Assembly: GCA_963720695.1 (NCBI GenBank)
Contig: CAVRGG010000001.1
Span: forward strand, 1,054,001 to 1,118,000
Length of the DNA stretch: 64,000 nt
From: UBA668 sp963720695
Lineage (GTDB): Bacteria > Actinomycetota > Acidimicrobiia > Acidimicrobiales > Ilumatobacteraceae
Reading direction: 5' to 3'
The notes below the pieces were generated by a model. The model was not told the DNA's origin. It saw only the letters and a list, made by a program, of their open reading frames with translations, and made no database searches. Positions 8,385-17,801 of the stretch are shown in pieces. Position 1 is the stretch's first letter. The number at the start of each line of letters is the position of its first letter. The position numbers and the translations under genes are program-made.

Positions 8385-10055
8385 TCAGGCGTCGCTGAGG
8401 GCGAGCTCGATCAGGACGACCGACACCGGGTTGCCGTCCGGACCCACGGTGCCCGCGAGCAGGCTCTCTCCCGCCCCGAGCACGGCCCCGTCCGCGCCGA
8501 AGCGGACCTGCAACGCGTACCGTTCGTCGTTGCGGCGACGGCGGTGCTCGCCGAGCTGCCGGGCGAAGGCGTCGTCGCCGGCGCGGATCGGCTGCCCGTT
8601 CGAGGTGAGCGCCGCCAGCACCGGCCCGGAGTAGGGCTCCGCGAAGTACAGCGTCGAGCCGTCGAAGTAGGTCGGTCCCGGGAGGCGCGCCGAGTCGAGT
8701 TGCGTCATCAACGACCGGACCGCGGCGTTCGACGCTCGCGCTGCGGAGGGTCCGAGATCGCTCAGGTGGGCCGGGAGGTTCACGATCACCAGCACCGCCA
8801 CGACCGCGGCGGCCAGGTTGCGGCGGACCGACGGGCTCCCCCATCTCCCGAGGAACAGACGGTCGACCCCGTTGACGATCGACAGCATCGTCACCACCCC
8901 GAGGGGCCACAGCCATCGCAACTGATGGGGTGCGAGTCCGATCACGCCCGCAGGCATCACCGTCGCCGTGAACAGCGCGGCGGCCACGCCGACACCCGAC
9001 ACGATCGACATCGCGAACACCGCACGTTCGCCGCGTCGCCCGGCGATGACGGCCAGCGCCGTCAGACCGCCGAGGAGCAGCCCGAGCAGGAGCAGCGCGG
9101 GGGCGAGCCCGACGACACCGCCGGGGTGGAGATGCCCGTCGTCGCCGTACGGCGAGAACGCGATCGAGTCGGTGAACGACGGCCGCAGCCACCACGGCGG
9201 CATGGCGACGACCTGCGCGACCAGCCGGGCCCCGAGGCCGAACCCGAGCGGTGCGTCGGTGGCCGAGCGTGCCTGCAACACGCGCGAGAGGTTCCCGGTG
9301 CCGACACCGAAGAGCTGTTCGATCAGCGGCTGCAGCCACGCCAGCAGCCCCACCACCACGGCCGTCACCACCCCTCGTCGCCATCCCTCGCGGCCGGTCG
9401 CGACGCCGCGGTCGAGCCACCAGGCGCTGGCGATCGCCGCGGCGATGAGCACCAGCACGACATAGGTGAAGCTGAGGTGCGCTCCCATCACCACACTGCC
9501 GATGCCCACCGCCCACGCCAGCGACCGCCAGCGACCCGACGCGACGGCGATGGTCGCCGCCACGAACGCGAGGAACGGCAGCACGAGGTTGTGCGGCTGC
9601 CACACGTCGACCAACATCTCGCTGCCCAGCGACCAGGACAGCCCGACCGCGGCGACGGCCATCAGCGCCTCACCTCGGCGCCCACCGAAGTGGAAGCCCT
9701 GACGAATGGCGATCACGATGGCCGCGATGTTCACCGCGCCCGCGCCGAGAATCGCCCCGACCGTGACCCCGAACGGTTTGACGAAGATCGCCAGCAGGTC
9801 GAAGTGGAGCGGTGAAGGGTTGTTGAAGTCCACGCCCGCCGAGAGCGACGCCGACGTCCAGGTCCCGAACCACGGATGGTTCCGGGTCAGAACGTCGTCC
9901 GCGCGCAGCGAGATGAGTCCGTCGTCGCCCAATGGCGCTCGATGGTTCACCAGCGCACGAGCGATCGCCACCACCACCGGCAGGATCGCCACGCCGATGA
10001 TCAGCAGCGAACGCAGATCGGGCCGGGGTACCCGCCACCGTTCGGGCCACCGCAT
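8385..10055 (-). CDS. GT-C-like polytopic membrane protein (paralogue of next gene)
   Basis: A 556-residue protein with about 11-12 hydrophobic helices and a soluble C-terminal third. The first periplasmic loop has HRAPLGDDG, and FNNPSPLHFDLLA follows. DVWQPHNLVLPFLAFV parallels TQPWNPYLPLVAFV of the upstream gene, so the two appear to be diverged tandem copies. No named family was recognised with certainty; the layout fits GT-C glycosyltransferases that use polyprenyl-phosphate sugars. The ATG shares one base with the stop of the upstream gene (TGATG), so the two are translationally coupled. Confidence 0.65.
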   Translation of the reverse strand: MRWPERWRVPRPDLRSLLIIGVAILPVVVAIARALVNHRAPLGDDGLISLRADDVLTRNHPWFGTWTSASLSAGVDFNNPSPLHFDLLAIFVKPFGVTVGAILGAGAVNIAAIVIAIRQGFHFGGRRGEALMAVAAVGLSWSLGSEMLVDVWQPHNLVLPFLAFVAATIAVASGRWRSLAWAVGIGSVVMGAHLSFTYVVLVLIAAAIASAWWLDRGVATGREGWRRGVVTAVVVGLLAWLQPLIEQLFGVGTGNLSRVLQARSATDAPLGFGLGARLVAQVVAMPPWWLRPSFTDSIAFSPYGDDGHLHPGGVVGLAPALLLLGLLLGGLTALAVIAGRRGERAVFAMSIVSGVGVAAALFTATVMPAGVIGLAPHQLRWLWPLGVVTMLSIVNGVDRLFLGRWGSPSVRRNLAAAVVAVLVIVNLPAHLSDLGPSAARASNAAVRSLMTQLDSARLPGPTYFDGSTLYFAEPYSGPVLAALTSNGQPIRAGDDAFARQLGEHRRRRNDERYALQVRFGADGAVLGAGESLLAGTVGPDGNPVSVVLIELALSDA

Positions 10056-11851
10056 CAGACGACCCCCGGCGGCGCGATGAACACTGCCGTCTCCTCACCG
10101 AGCACGAGCATCCGGATGAGCATCGGCTCCACGCCTGGCGGCAGTCGAGGATCGAGACGAGCGCTGAACAGGTTCGTGTCCACGAGCGCGGCCACGTCGT
10201 CGAGCCCGGCGGCCCTCAACCGTGCCACGGCTTCGTCGTGGAGGCGACCGAACTCGGAGAGCTCCGCGGCCGTCCGCGGTTCCACGAAGGCGACCTCGAC
10301 GACATCCTCGCGTTGCCGCCACCGTTCGACGTTGACGCCGGTGACCAGCACCACGTCCGCGGTGACCTGCGAGGGATCGGCCACTCGGTGCGGAGTGACC
10401 GGCACGCGATAGGTCTCGAACGCCCTGGCGTCGAACCCACGACGCTCGAGTTCGTTGATCAGCCCGTAGCCCTGGGACCCGAAGTAGTACGCGTCCTCCC
10501 ACACGACGGCGTACACGCCGTCCGGCCCGTCGGCGTCGCCCACGCCGTCGCGAAGCGCCTGCGCCGTCGGCCCGACCACGGCGGCGAGCGTGCGCGACAG
10601 CCGGTCCTCGGGCGGTCGGACCCGAGCCGAGTCGACGACGAACGCGCCCGTCGCGACGACGAGGACGAGTGCTGCCAGGCGCGTCACCGGCACCGGGCGC
10701 CGACCTCCCCGCTCCCATGCGACGACCGCCGTCCACACCGTCGCCACGAACGCCAGCAGGGCGATGATCCACGCCCACAGGCTGAGGTAGTACCAGACCT
10801 TGCCGAACACGCGTGCCAGTGACATCACGGCGATCAGGAGCGCGATTCCGACGACCGCATGCAGTCGCAGCAGCCGGCGCTCGGCGAGCCGCCACGCCAC
10901 CGCGACCGCACCGGCCCAGGCGAGGAGCACGACGAGGCCCACCAGCCAGGAGCCGCCCTCCAGGTCCACGAGGACGGTCGGCGCATCCGACGAGCGAGCG
11001 AGGGTGCGTACTGCCACGTGCACCAGGTCGAAGTGGCGCAGCACCGTGGTGAGGCCCACTCGAAGGCCCTGCGGTGGCTCGGGAGGATCGAGGAAGTGCG
11101 TCCGCAGCATCGTGATGTTGCCCGGGTCATGGCGCCACTGATCGACGAACACCGGCAACCACAGCACCGCGGCGACGCCGACGGCCATCGCGAGGCTGCG
11201 CGCCTCACCCCGATCCACCACTCGCGCCCGCCACCACCGCACCACGACCGCGCCGATCGCCACGAGGATCAACACGACGGAGAGGGTGAGGTAGGGGACG
11301 TGGGTCTGTGCGCACAGCGTCCCGGCGATGACGAGCGGGATCAGCATGGCGTGATCGCCCTCGAGCACGGCCCAGGTCGCCAGCAGCACCACGACGAACG
11401 CGACCAGCGGCAGGTACGGGTTCCACGGTTGCGTGAGCACGCTCGCCCCGAACCAGGCCAGCGTCACGGCGAGGAACGCGGCGACGCCGAGGAACAGCCG
11501 TCGACCTCCCCGACGGCCGGCGATCCACAACGCCGTCCAGGCCGCGCCGACGTTGATGACCGCCGCGCCCACCAGCATCCCGTACGACGTCGACCCGAAC
11601 AGGCGATAGACCGGCGCGACCAGGTAGAAGCTGAGAGGGCCGGGGTGACTCCCCTGGTTCGGAAACGTGCCGATCCGTCCCGGGAGCCCGATCAACGGCG
11701 TGTGGGCTCCTCCGACGTCGCGCACCCGGAACTCCGTCATCGCCATGTCGAGCACCGGGGCCCAGTGATGCCCGGCCAGCACCACCAAGGCGACCAGGAA
11801 CGGCAGCGCCACCAACCCGCGCACGCACCAGCGAAGGGTGCGGTCGCTCAC
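10055..11851 (-). CDS. GT-C-like polytopic membrane glycosyltransferase
   Basis: A 598-residue protein with about 11-12 helices. The first loop carries MTEFRVRDVGG and HTPLIGLPGR, followed by HPGPLSFYLVAP, and the C-terminal part is a soluble periplasmic domain. These are features of GT39/GT-C enzymes. The GTG at 11851 overlaps the stop of the upstream polyprenol-phosphate-sugar synthase by GTGA, which sets the start and suggests that enzyme makes its donor. Longer in-frame starts would lie inside the upstream gene and are rejected. Acceptor unknown. Confidence 0.7.
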   Translation of the reverse strand: MSDRTLRWCVRGLVALPFLVALVVLAGHHWAPVLDMAMTEFRVRDVGGAHTPLIGLPGRIGTFPNQGSHPGPLSFYLVAPVYRLFGSTSYGMLVGAAVINVGAAWTALWIAGRRGGRRLFLGVAAFLAVTLAWFGASVLTQPWNPYLPLVAFVVVLLATWAVLEGDHAMLIPLVIAGTLCAQTHVPYLTLSVVLILVAIGAVVVRWWRARVVDRGEARSLAMAVGVAAVLWLPVFVDQWRHDPGNITMLRTHFLDPPEPPQGLRVGLTTVLRHFDLVHVAVRTLARSSDAPTVLVDLEGGSWLVGLVVLLAWAGAVAVAWRLAERRLLRLHAVVGIALLIAVMSLARVFGKVWYYLSLWAWIIALLAFVATVWTAVVAWERGGRRPVPVTRLAALVLVVATGAFVVDSARVRPPEDRLSRTLAAVVGPTAQALRDGVGDADGPDGVYAVVWEDAYYFGSQGYGLINELERRGFDARAFETYRVPVTPHRVADPSQVTADVVLVTGVNVERWRQREDVVEVAFVEPRTAAELSEFGRLHDEAVARLRAAGLDDVAALVDTNLFSARLDPRLPPGVEPMLIRMLVLGEETAVFIAPPGVV

Positions 11852-12582
11852 GACCTGAGCCTGGTGCTCAGCTGGTGCCAACGATCCGAGACGCCCCACT
11901 TCGTGACCAGCCACATCGACTCGACGATGATCGGCGCCGACATCTTGCTCACGCCACGGACACGGTCCTTGAACAGGATCGGCGTCTCGACGATCCTCGC
12001 CCCGCTGCGGGCGAGCCGGCGGGTGAGCTCGGTGAGGAACGCGTACCCCTCCGCAGAGGTGCTCGCAGGATCGATCGCCTCGAGGACGTCCGCCCGATAG
12101 CAGCGGAAACCGGCCGTGCAGTCCCGCACTCCGGCGCCGAGCACCAGGCCGGCGTACCGGTTGCCCCACTTGGAGAGCAGGCGGCGATGCAAGGGCCAGT
12201 GCTCGGTGCCACCACCGGCGACGTACCTGCTGCCGATGACCACGTCGGCGCCGTCGGCGACGAGCGCCAGCATCGTCGGGATCACCGCTGGGTCGTGGGA
12301 GAAGTCGGCGTCCATCGACACGATCGCATCGAAGCCCTGGGCGAATGCGAGACGAAAGCCGTGGCGATAGGCCGCCCCCAGCCCCGCCTTGCCCTCCCGG
12401 TGCGCCACGGTGATCCGTCCCAGCTCGTCGGCAGCTCGATCGGCCAGCTCGCCGGTGCCATCGGGACTGAGGTCGTCGACCACGATGACGTGCGACTCGG
12501 GTGTGGCCGTTCTGATGGCCGCGAGGATCTCGCGGATGTTCTCGCGCTCGTTGAACGTGGGAAGGACGACAACACTGCGCAC
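11848..12582 (-). CDS. GT2 polyprenol monophosphomannose synthase-like enzyme
   Basis: A 244-residue protein close to the catalytic domain of mycobacterial Ppm1 and eukaryotic DPM1. It has VVLPTFNERENI at residue 4, VIVVDDLSPDGTGE near 32, MDADFSHDP near 91 and SRYVAGGG near 117. KDRVRGVSKMS near 209 is also typical. It would load mannose (or a related sugar) from the GDP form onto polyprenyl phosphate. First gene of a three-gene minus-strand operon whose other members are two GT-C proteins, the expected users of such a donor. GTG start. Confidence 0.85.
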   Translation of the reverse strand: MRSVVVLPTFNERENIREILAAIRTATPESHVIVVDDLSPDGTGELADRAADELGRITVAHREGKAGLGAAYRHGFRLAFAQGFDAIVSMDADFSHDPAVIPTMLALVADGADVVIGSRYVAGGGTEHWPLHRRLLSKWGNRYAGLVLGAGVRDCTAGFRCYRADVLEAIDPASTSAEGYAFLTELTRRLARSGARIVETPILFKDRVRGVSKMSAPIIVESMWLVTKWGVSDRWHQLSTRLRS

Positions 12583-12590
12583 GGGCGGCG

Positions 12591-12596
12591 ATGCTA
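12591..12596 (-). promoter_or_regulatory. -10 hexamer TAGCAT, leaderless start
   Basis: Read on the minus strand, TAGCAT ends 8 bases before the GTG at 12582, the first gene of the PPM-synthase/GT-C operon. Confidence 0.45.
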
Positions 12597-12656
12597 GCCC
12601 TCAGGACCGGCGCACACCCGTTCTCGCGTCACCTCACCGCTACGATGCCGATGCCC

Positions 12657-12995
12657 ATGCGCCCGGTTCCAGCCCTTCCTGTCGTCGGTTCGTTCGCCGA
12701 ACGTCTGCTGGCCGACGACCTGCCCGATCTGCCCGCGATCCGACGGCGCGAGGCGGTGGCGTTCGTGGCCAGGCGGATCGACACACTGCCGAGCTTCACC
12801 CGGTTCGGCGTCCTCGCCATCGGTGTGGTCCTTCGCACGCTGATCGCCGTTCCCGGCGGTTGGAGCGCTGCGGTGGTCCTGATGCGACTGCCGTTGCCAT
12901 TCGTCGGCGAGTACCCCCGCCTGATCCGTTCGCTGGCCTTCGCCTACGTCTGGGAGCACTGGCCGACGACGACGCCGACCGGGGCGCGGACATGA
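12657..12995 (+). CDS. small hypothetical protein preceding GMC oxidoreductase
   Basis: About 112 residues, not recognised as a named family. It has an Arg-rich amphipathic segment (RRREAVAFVARRID) and a moderately hydrophobic stretch, then ends ATGA with the oxidoreductase start, so the two are coupled. It may be a partner subunit or anchor of the GMC enzyme. Several ATGs occur at 12645, 12651 and 12657. A TACGAT box at 12641-12646 favours 12651 or 12657 if the transcript is leaderless. Confidence 0.5.
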   Translation: MRPVPALPVVGSFAERLLADDLPDLPAIRRREAVAFVARRIDTLPSFTRFGVLAIGVVLRTLIAVPGGWSAAVVLMRLPLPFVGEYPRLIRSLAFAYVWEHWPTTTPTGART

Positions 12996-14446
12996 TCGCC
13001 CAGGCCGCCTCCGTGTCCATGGACGCCGACGTGCTCGTCATCGGGAGCGGTGCCGGCGGCGCCACCACAGCCGCGGTCCTGGCCGAGGCCGGGCTCGACG
13101 TGCTGGTCGTGGAGGAGGGCGCGTGGGTGGAGCAGGGCTCGGTGACGCCGTTCTCGCTCGATCAGATGGACCGCCAGTACCGATCGGGAGGGGTCACCGT
13201 CGCCCTCGGACTGCCGTCGATCGCGTACACCGAAGGACGCTGCGCGGGCGGCGGCACGGAGGTCAACAGCGGGTTGTACTGGCGACCGCCCGGCGAGCTG
13301 CTGGAACGATGGCAGCACGATTTCCGCATCGACGACTTCGACCCGGACGAGGTGCTCTCGATCTGCGACGAGGTGGAGAAGGAGATCAACGTCCGCGCGG
13401 TGCCCGGACCCTTCTCCGCGCCGAGCGAGATGCTGCGGCGGGGCGCGGCCGCGCTCGACTGGCAGCATGCCGAGGTCCCACGCTGGATGACCTACCCCCA
13501 CGGCAACGACCCCACCAAGGGTGAGCGGCAGTCGATGACTCGCACGTACCTGCCGCGTGCCGTCGCCGCGGGAGCCCGACTCGTCGTCGGCTGCCGGATC
13601 GACCGGCTCGAGGTCGCCGCCGGGCGTTCCACACGTGCCACCACCACGCTCGCCGACGGACGGCTCGGCACGATCACGTTCCGGCACGTCTTCGTGTGCG
13701 GCGGGGCCATCCAGTCGCCTGCGTTGCTCCAGCGGTCCGGCATCCACGGCCAGATCGGACGCACGCTCGCCGTCCATCCGACGGTGAAGCTCGCCGCCCG
13801 CTTCGCCGACGAGCTCAACGTCCCCGACGACGTCCCGGTCCACCAGGTGAAGGAATTCGCACCACACCTGTCCTTCGGCGGGTCGGCGAGCAACCCCGGC
13901 CTCATCGCACTGAGCCTGCTCGACGAATGGCCCACCTTCCGCCGTGCGATCACCGACTGGCAGCGGATGAGCGTCTACTACGCGGCCATCACCAGCGAGG
14001 GCGGCGGTCGTGTCCGTTCGGTCCCCCACCTGCGCGATCCGATCGTCACCTACCGTCTGACCCACCGAGATCGAGCACTGCTCCGCAGCGGCCTCGCCCG
14101 CCTCGCGCTGCTGATGCTCGAGGCCGGCGCCGAGGAGGTCTTCCCGTCGTTCCGAGGCGCACCTGCGGTCCGAACCCGTCGCGACCTCGCCGACATGCAG
14201 GACGCCTTTCGCGTCACCCGGGCGACGGTGATGACCGTCCATCTCTGCAGCACCGTCCCGATGGGTGGAGTCGAGGCACGCTGCGGCACGGACTCGTTCG
14301 GACTGGTGCGCGGCTGTCGCAACATCTTCGTCAACGATGCCTCGCTCCTGCCAACGGCGCCCGGCGTCAATCCACAGGCATCGGTGATGGCGTTCGCCAT
14401 CCGCAACGCCCGACGCTTCGCTGCAACTGGAGGACCCCGTGGCTGA
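12992..14446 (+). CDS. GMC-family FAD-dependent oxidoreductase
   Basis: 484 residues. The FAD-binding Rossmann motif VIGSGAGGATTAA lies near residues 15-27. GRCAGGGTEVNSG near 84 is the second GMC signature region, and the C-terminal GMC domain ends with NDASLLPTAPGVNPQASVM. Relatives oxidise alcohols, sterols or sugars. It overlaps the small upstream gene by ATGA and the downstream epimerase by eight bases, so it belongs to a four-gene set with two sugar/steroid-type epimerases. Substrate unknown. Confidence 0.82.
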   Translation: MIAQAASVSMDADVLVIGSGAGGATTAAVLAEAGLDVLVVEEGAWVEQGSVTPFSLDQMDRQYRSGGVTVALGLPSIAYTEGRCAGGGTEVNSGLYWRPPGELLERWQHDFRIDDFDPDEVLSICDEVEKEINVRAVPGPFSAPSEMLRRGAAALDWQHAEVPRWMTYPHGNDPTKGERQSMTRTYLPRAVAAGARLVVGCRIDRLEVAAGRSTRATTTLADGRLGTITFRHVFVCGGAIQSPALLQRSGIHGQIGRTLAVHPTVKLAARFADELNVPDDVPVHQVKEFAPHLSFGGSASNPGLIALSLLDEWPTFRRAITDWQRMSVYYAAITSEGGGRVRSVPHLRDPIVTYRLTHRDRALLRSGLARLALLMLEAGAEEVFPSFRGAPAVRTRRDLADMQDAFRVTRATVMTVHLCSTVPMGGVEARCGTDSFGLVRGCRNIFVNDASLLPTAPGVNPQASVMAFAIRNARRFAATGGPRG

Positions 14447-15510
14447 CACACCTGCCCGCGCCCGACCCGACCGATGGGCACCGCCCGGCACCACGGTCGT
14501 CACCGGAGCGAACGGATGGCTCGGACGGGCGCTGGTGCACCGACTGCTCGCCGATGGCGACCGCGTTCGACTCCGCCTGCTGGCCCACAGCACCGCCGAC
14601 GCAGCGTCGCTGCGCGAGTTCGTCGGGCCCGGCGACCACGTCCAGATCATCATCGGCGACATCGCCAAGGCCGACACCGCCCGACGCCTGCTCCACGCAG
14701 CGGACGGCGACACCGACGTGGTGCACACGGCCGGCGTGATCCATCCGGCACGTGTGCGTGAGTTCACGGCGATCAACACCGAGGGCACCCGCCACCTCGC
14801 CGCCGCGGCTCTCGATGCCGGCGTCCGGAGGATGGTGCACGTGTCGTCGAACAGCCCGTTCGGCACCAACCCCCACCGGGACGACACGTTCCGCGGCGAC
14901 GAGCCCTATCACCCGTACCTCGGCTACGGCCGTTCGAAGATGTTCGCCGAGCTCGCCGTCAACGACGCGGTCACGTCCGGGCTCGACGCCACCATCGTCC
15001 GGCCGCCCTGGTTCTACGGCCCCTTCCAGCCCCCGCGGCAGACGACGTTCTTCCGGATGGTGCGCGCCGGCAAGTTCCCCGTCATCGGCAGCGGCGACCA
15101 GCGTCGATCGATGGTGTTCGTCGAGAACCTCGTCGACGGCGTCCTGGCTGCCGAGCTGACACCTGCCGCTCGCGGCAAGGGCTATTGGATCGCCGACGCC
15201 CGGGCGTACACGGTCACCGAGATCGTCGAGACGGTCGGGCGGGCGCTCGTCGACGAGGGCCTCGAGCGCGAAGCCACCGACCACGCACCTGCCCCAGCTC
15301 GCGGCCCGAGTCGCCGAGGCGGGCGACCGGCTGTTGCAGGGCCTGGGCGTCTACCAGCAGCAGTTGCACGTCCTCGGCGAGATGGGCCACACCATCGCCT
15401 GCGACATCGGTCGAGCCACCGCCGAGCTCGGATACGAGCCGCGCGTGGAGCTGTACGAAGGGATGCGCCGCAGCATCCGCTGGTGTCTCGATGAAGGACT
15501 GGAGCTGTGA
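14439..15510 (+). CDS. NAD-dependent epimerase/3-beta-HSD-like protein, one frameshift
   Basis: An extended SDR of about 356 residues when repaired. The N-terminal NAD motif is TGANGWLG and the catalytic YxxxK is YGRSK near residue 166. The frame from GTG 14439 is lost near 15280-15290, where one extra base lies in the CCACGCACC stretch. The next frame continues with LPQLAARVAEAG, DIGRATAELGYEP and a C-terminal RRSIRWCLDEG, the normal family ending, and stops at 15510. A GGAGGA ribosome site (14429-14434) precedes the GTG. Its stop overlaps the next start (GTGA). The shift is probably a sequence error. Confidence 0.72.
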
Positions 15511-16550
15511 AGGCGCTCGTCACCGGCGGCTCCGGCTACTTCGGTTCGCTCCTCGTCCATCGCCTCGTCGCCGCAGGACACGGTGTCCGCGTCCTCGACC
15601 TGAACGACGTCGACGATCGTCCGTCCGGTGTGGAGGTCGTACTCGGCGACATCCGCGACACCGCCGTCGTCGACACCGCGGTCGAGGGCGTCGACGTGGT
15701 GTTCAACAACGTGGCCCAGGTGCCGCTGGCCAAGGACCTCGAGCTCCTTCGCACCGTCAACGTCGACGGCACCGTCGATCCTGTTGGCCGCCGCCCGGCG
15801 AGCCGGCGTCCGCAAGGTCGTGCACACGTCGTCGAGCGCCGTGTTCGGCATCCCTCGTCACAATCCGGTGCTCCCCAGCACGGTGCCGTCCCCCATCGAG
15901 GCCTACGGGCACGCCAAGCTCGCCGCGGAGTGGGCCTGCCTCGACGCCGTGCCGAGACGGCCTCGACGTCACGATCATCCGCCCGCGGACGATCCTCGGC
16001 CACGGAAGGCTCGGCATCTTCGGGATCCTCTTCGAGTGGGTGGCCGACGGTGCCGACATCTTCGTGCTCGGCGACGGCAGCAACCGCTACCAGTTCGTCC
16101 ACGCCGACGATCTGGCCGACGCGTGCATCCTCGCCGGGGACGCTCCAGGACCCGCGATCTTCAACGTCGGCACCGACCGCTTCGACACCATGCCGCGCAT
16201 CACTCGAGTCGCTGTGCGCTCACGCCGGGACCGGCTCCCACGTACGCTCGCTGCCGGCCGGTCCCGCCGCGCTCGGCATGCGGGCTGCCGCGGCGATGCA
16301 CCTGGCGCCGTTCGCGCCGTACCACTGGCTGATGTACAGCAAGTCGCTGTGGTTCGACATCTCGCACGTCGAGGATGCCCTCGGCTGGCGGCCGCGCTAC
16401 TCGAACAGCGAGATGCTCGCCGACAGCTACGACTGGTTCCTCCGCAACCGGGACGACACGGCGGCCGCGGGACGAAGTCACCATCGCACCACGGCCAAGC
16501 AGGGAGCACTGAAAGTGCTCAAGACTGCGACGAGGATGCTCCCGGGCTGA
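15507..16550 (+). pseudogene. second NAD-dependent epimerase, three frameshifts
   Basis: Reads as one extended SDR of about 347 residues only if three single extra bases are removed. They lie near 15775-15778 (after NVDGT), 15952 (before RDGLDVTIIRP) and 16199-16205 (before LESLCAHAG). NAD motif TGGSGYFG, catalytic YGHAK and the C-terminal DALGWRPRYSN remain intact. All three shifts are +1 and the total is zero modulo three, so the ending frame is the starting frame. Either a dense error patch or a young pseudogene. It overlaps the convergent GT4 gene by 32 bases. It looks like a paralogue of the upstream gene. Confidence 0.65.
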
Positions 16551-17733
16551 CCGGCGCGATGGTCCGGTGCTGCGCCTTGGCGAGCACCTGATCGTGCAAC
16601 GCCTGGAGCACGCCACGGGCCGACGACTCCCACGTGAGCGTGCGCGCCCGTACGAGCGCCGCCTCACCCAGCGACGCCAACCGATCGGCATCGGACAGGA
16701 CGTCGGCCAGCGTGTCGCCGAGCCGCTCGAGCGGGACCAGCACACCCGTGCTGCCGTCGACGACGCTGCTGCGATGCCCGTTGACGTCGGTGGCCACGGC
16801 CGGTGTGCCGCACGCCGCGGCCTCGGTGAGCGTGAGACCCCACCCTTCGGCCAGCGAGGCCGACGTCACCAACCACGACGACTGGTACAGGGCCACCAAC
16901 TCGTCGTGGGTGAGCTTGCCGGCCAGTGTGATCCAGTCCTCGGCATGGTGGCCGGCGATGCGAGCCTCCAGCACCGGCCGCAGCGGGCCCTCACCGACGA
17001 TCGTGAGGTGCAGGTCCGGCACCCGTTGCTTGGCGATCACCGCCGCCTCGATCAGCTGATCCTGCCGCTTCACCGGGGCCAACCTTCCCACGCAGACGAT
17101 GGAGGGCGAGGCCGATCGAGTGCCGCCGGGTCGGAACATCTCGTCGACCCCGTTGGGTACGGCGACGACGCGGTCGGGTTTGAAGCCCAGGTGGAGCAGC
17201 TCGTCTCTGGTCGCGTCCGACGGGGTGAGGGTGAGCGTGCGTCGATAGAACGGCGGCGCGAGACGCGCTTCGACCGCTCGACCCATGAAGGCCAGCGGCT
17301 TGGGCAGCAACTGGTCCCACATCGGGCCGTGCACGTGGTGCAGGAAGGTGATCCGAGGCTTGCGACACCAGACCGGACTCAGCCACGGGACCCCGTTCCA
17401 CACCTCGACCAACGCGTCGAACGAACCCCGGTGCACCAGCTCCGACGCCACGCCTCGCGGAAACACGCTGTAGCGGCTTCCCCGGCGGACCACGTCGTAG
17501 CCGTGCCGACGGGTCCGCGTCGGGAGCCCTGCGGCGAAGGACGTCCGGTGCGTGACCTGGAGACCGGCCTCGGCCCACCGACTCATGAAGTGGTCGGCGT
17601 GGACTTCCGAGCCGCCGGCATCGATGTCGTCGAGGTCTCGCCACGCCAGCACGTGCACCCGCCGGCGTCCCAACGCGATCATTTCGTCGGCGAGCTGCTC
17701 GATCGTCGGTTCGGCCGCCGGGGAATTCGTCAT
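16519..17733 (-). CDS. GT4-family glycosyltransferase
   Basis: A 404-residue GT-B enzyme. The N-terminal domain has AWRDLDDIDAGGSEVH, in which GGSE is the acceptor-domain loop. The C-terminal domain has VGRLAPVKRQDQLIEA and the donor-binding E-x7-E in SLAEGWGLTLTEAAACGTPAVA. It uses a nucleotide sugar in the cytoplasm to extend a lipid-linked or surface glycan. ATG 17733, with a leaderless-type TAGCGT box nine bases upstream. Divergent from the GT-C gene at 17802. Sugar and acceptor unknown. Confidence 0.85.
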   Translation of the reverse strand: MTNSPAAEPTIEQLADEMIALGRRRVHVLAWRDLDDIDAGGSEVHADHFMSRWAEAGLQVTHRTSFAAGLPTRTRRHGYDVVRRGSRYSVFPRGVASELVHRGSFDALVEVWNGVPWLSPVWCRKPRITFLHHVHGPMWDQLLPKPLAFMGRAVEARLAPPFYRRTLTLTPSDATRDELLHLGFKPDRVVAVPNGVDEMFRPGGTRSASPSIVCVGRLAPVKRQDQLIEAAVIAKQRVPDLHLTIVGEGPLRPVLEARIAGHHAEDWITLAGKLTHDELVALYQSSWLVTSASLAEGWGLTLTEAAACGTPAVATDVNGHRSSVVDGSTGVLVPLERLGDTLADVLSDADRLASLGEAALVRARTLTWESSARGVLQALHDQVLAKAQHRTIAPVSPGASSSQS

Positions 17734-17742
17734 GGCGGGCCG

Positions 17743-17748
17743 ACGCTA
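17743..17748 (-). promoter_or_regulatory. -10 hexamer TAGCGT for the GT4 gene
   Basis: TAGCGT on the minus strand ends nine bases before ATG 17733. The divergent plus-strand box at 17788 lies 39 bases away. Confidence 0.4.
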
Positions 17749-17787
17749 CCGCCCGACGGGACACGGTGCGAAAGGCACTCGGCTCAC

Positions 17788-17793
17788 TAGAGT
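17788..17793 (+). promoter_or_regulatory. -10 hexamer TAGAGT, leaderless start
   Basis: TAGAGT ends 8 bases before GTG 17802. It supports that GTG over the earlier in-frame GTG at 17766, which lies upstream of the box. Confidence 0.45.
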
Positions 17794-17801
17794 CGCCTGC
17801 C

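Noticed and set aside
10055..12169. Longer 704-residue form of the GT-C gene starting at 12169
   Set aside because: The added 106 residues overlap the GT2 gene out of frame and lack any pattern; the GTGA overlap at 11848-11851 fixes the start.
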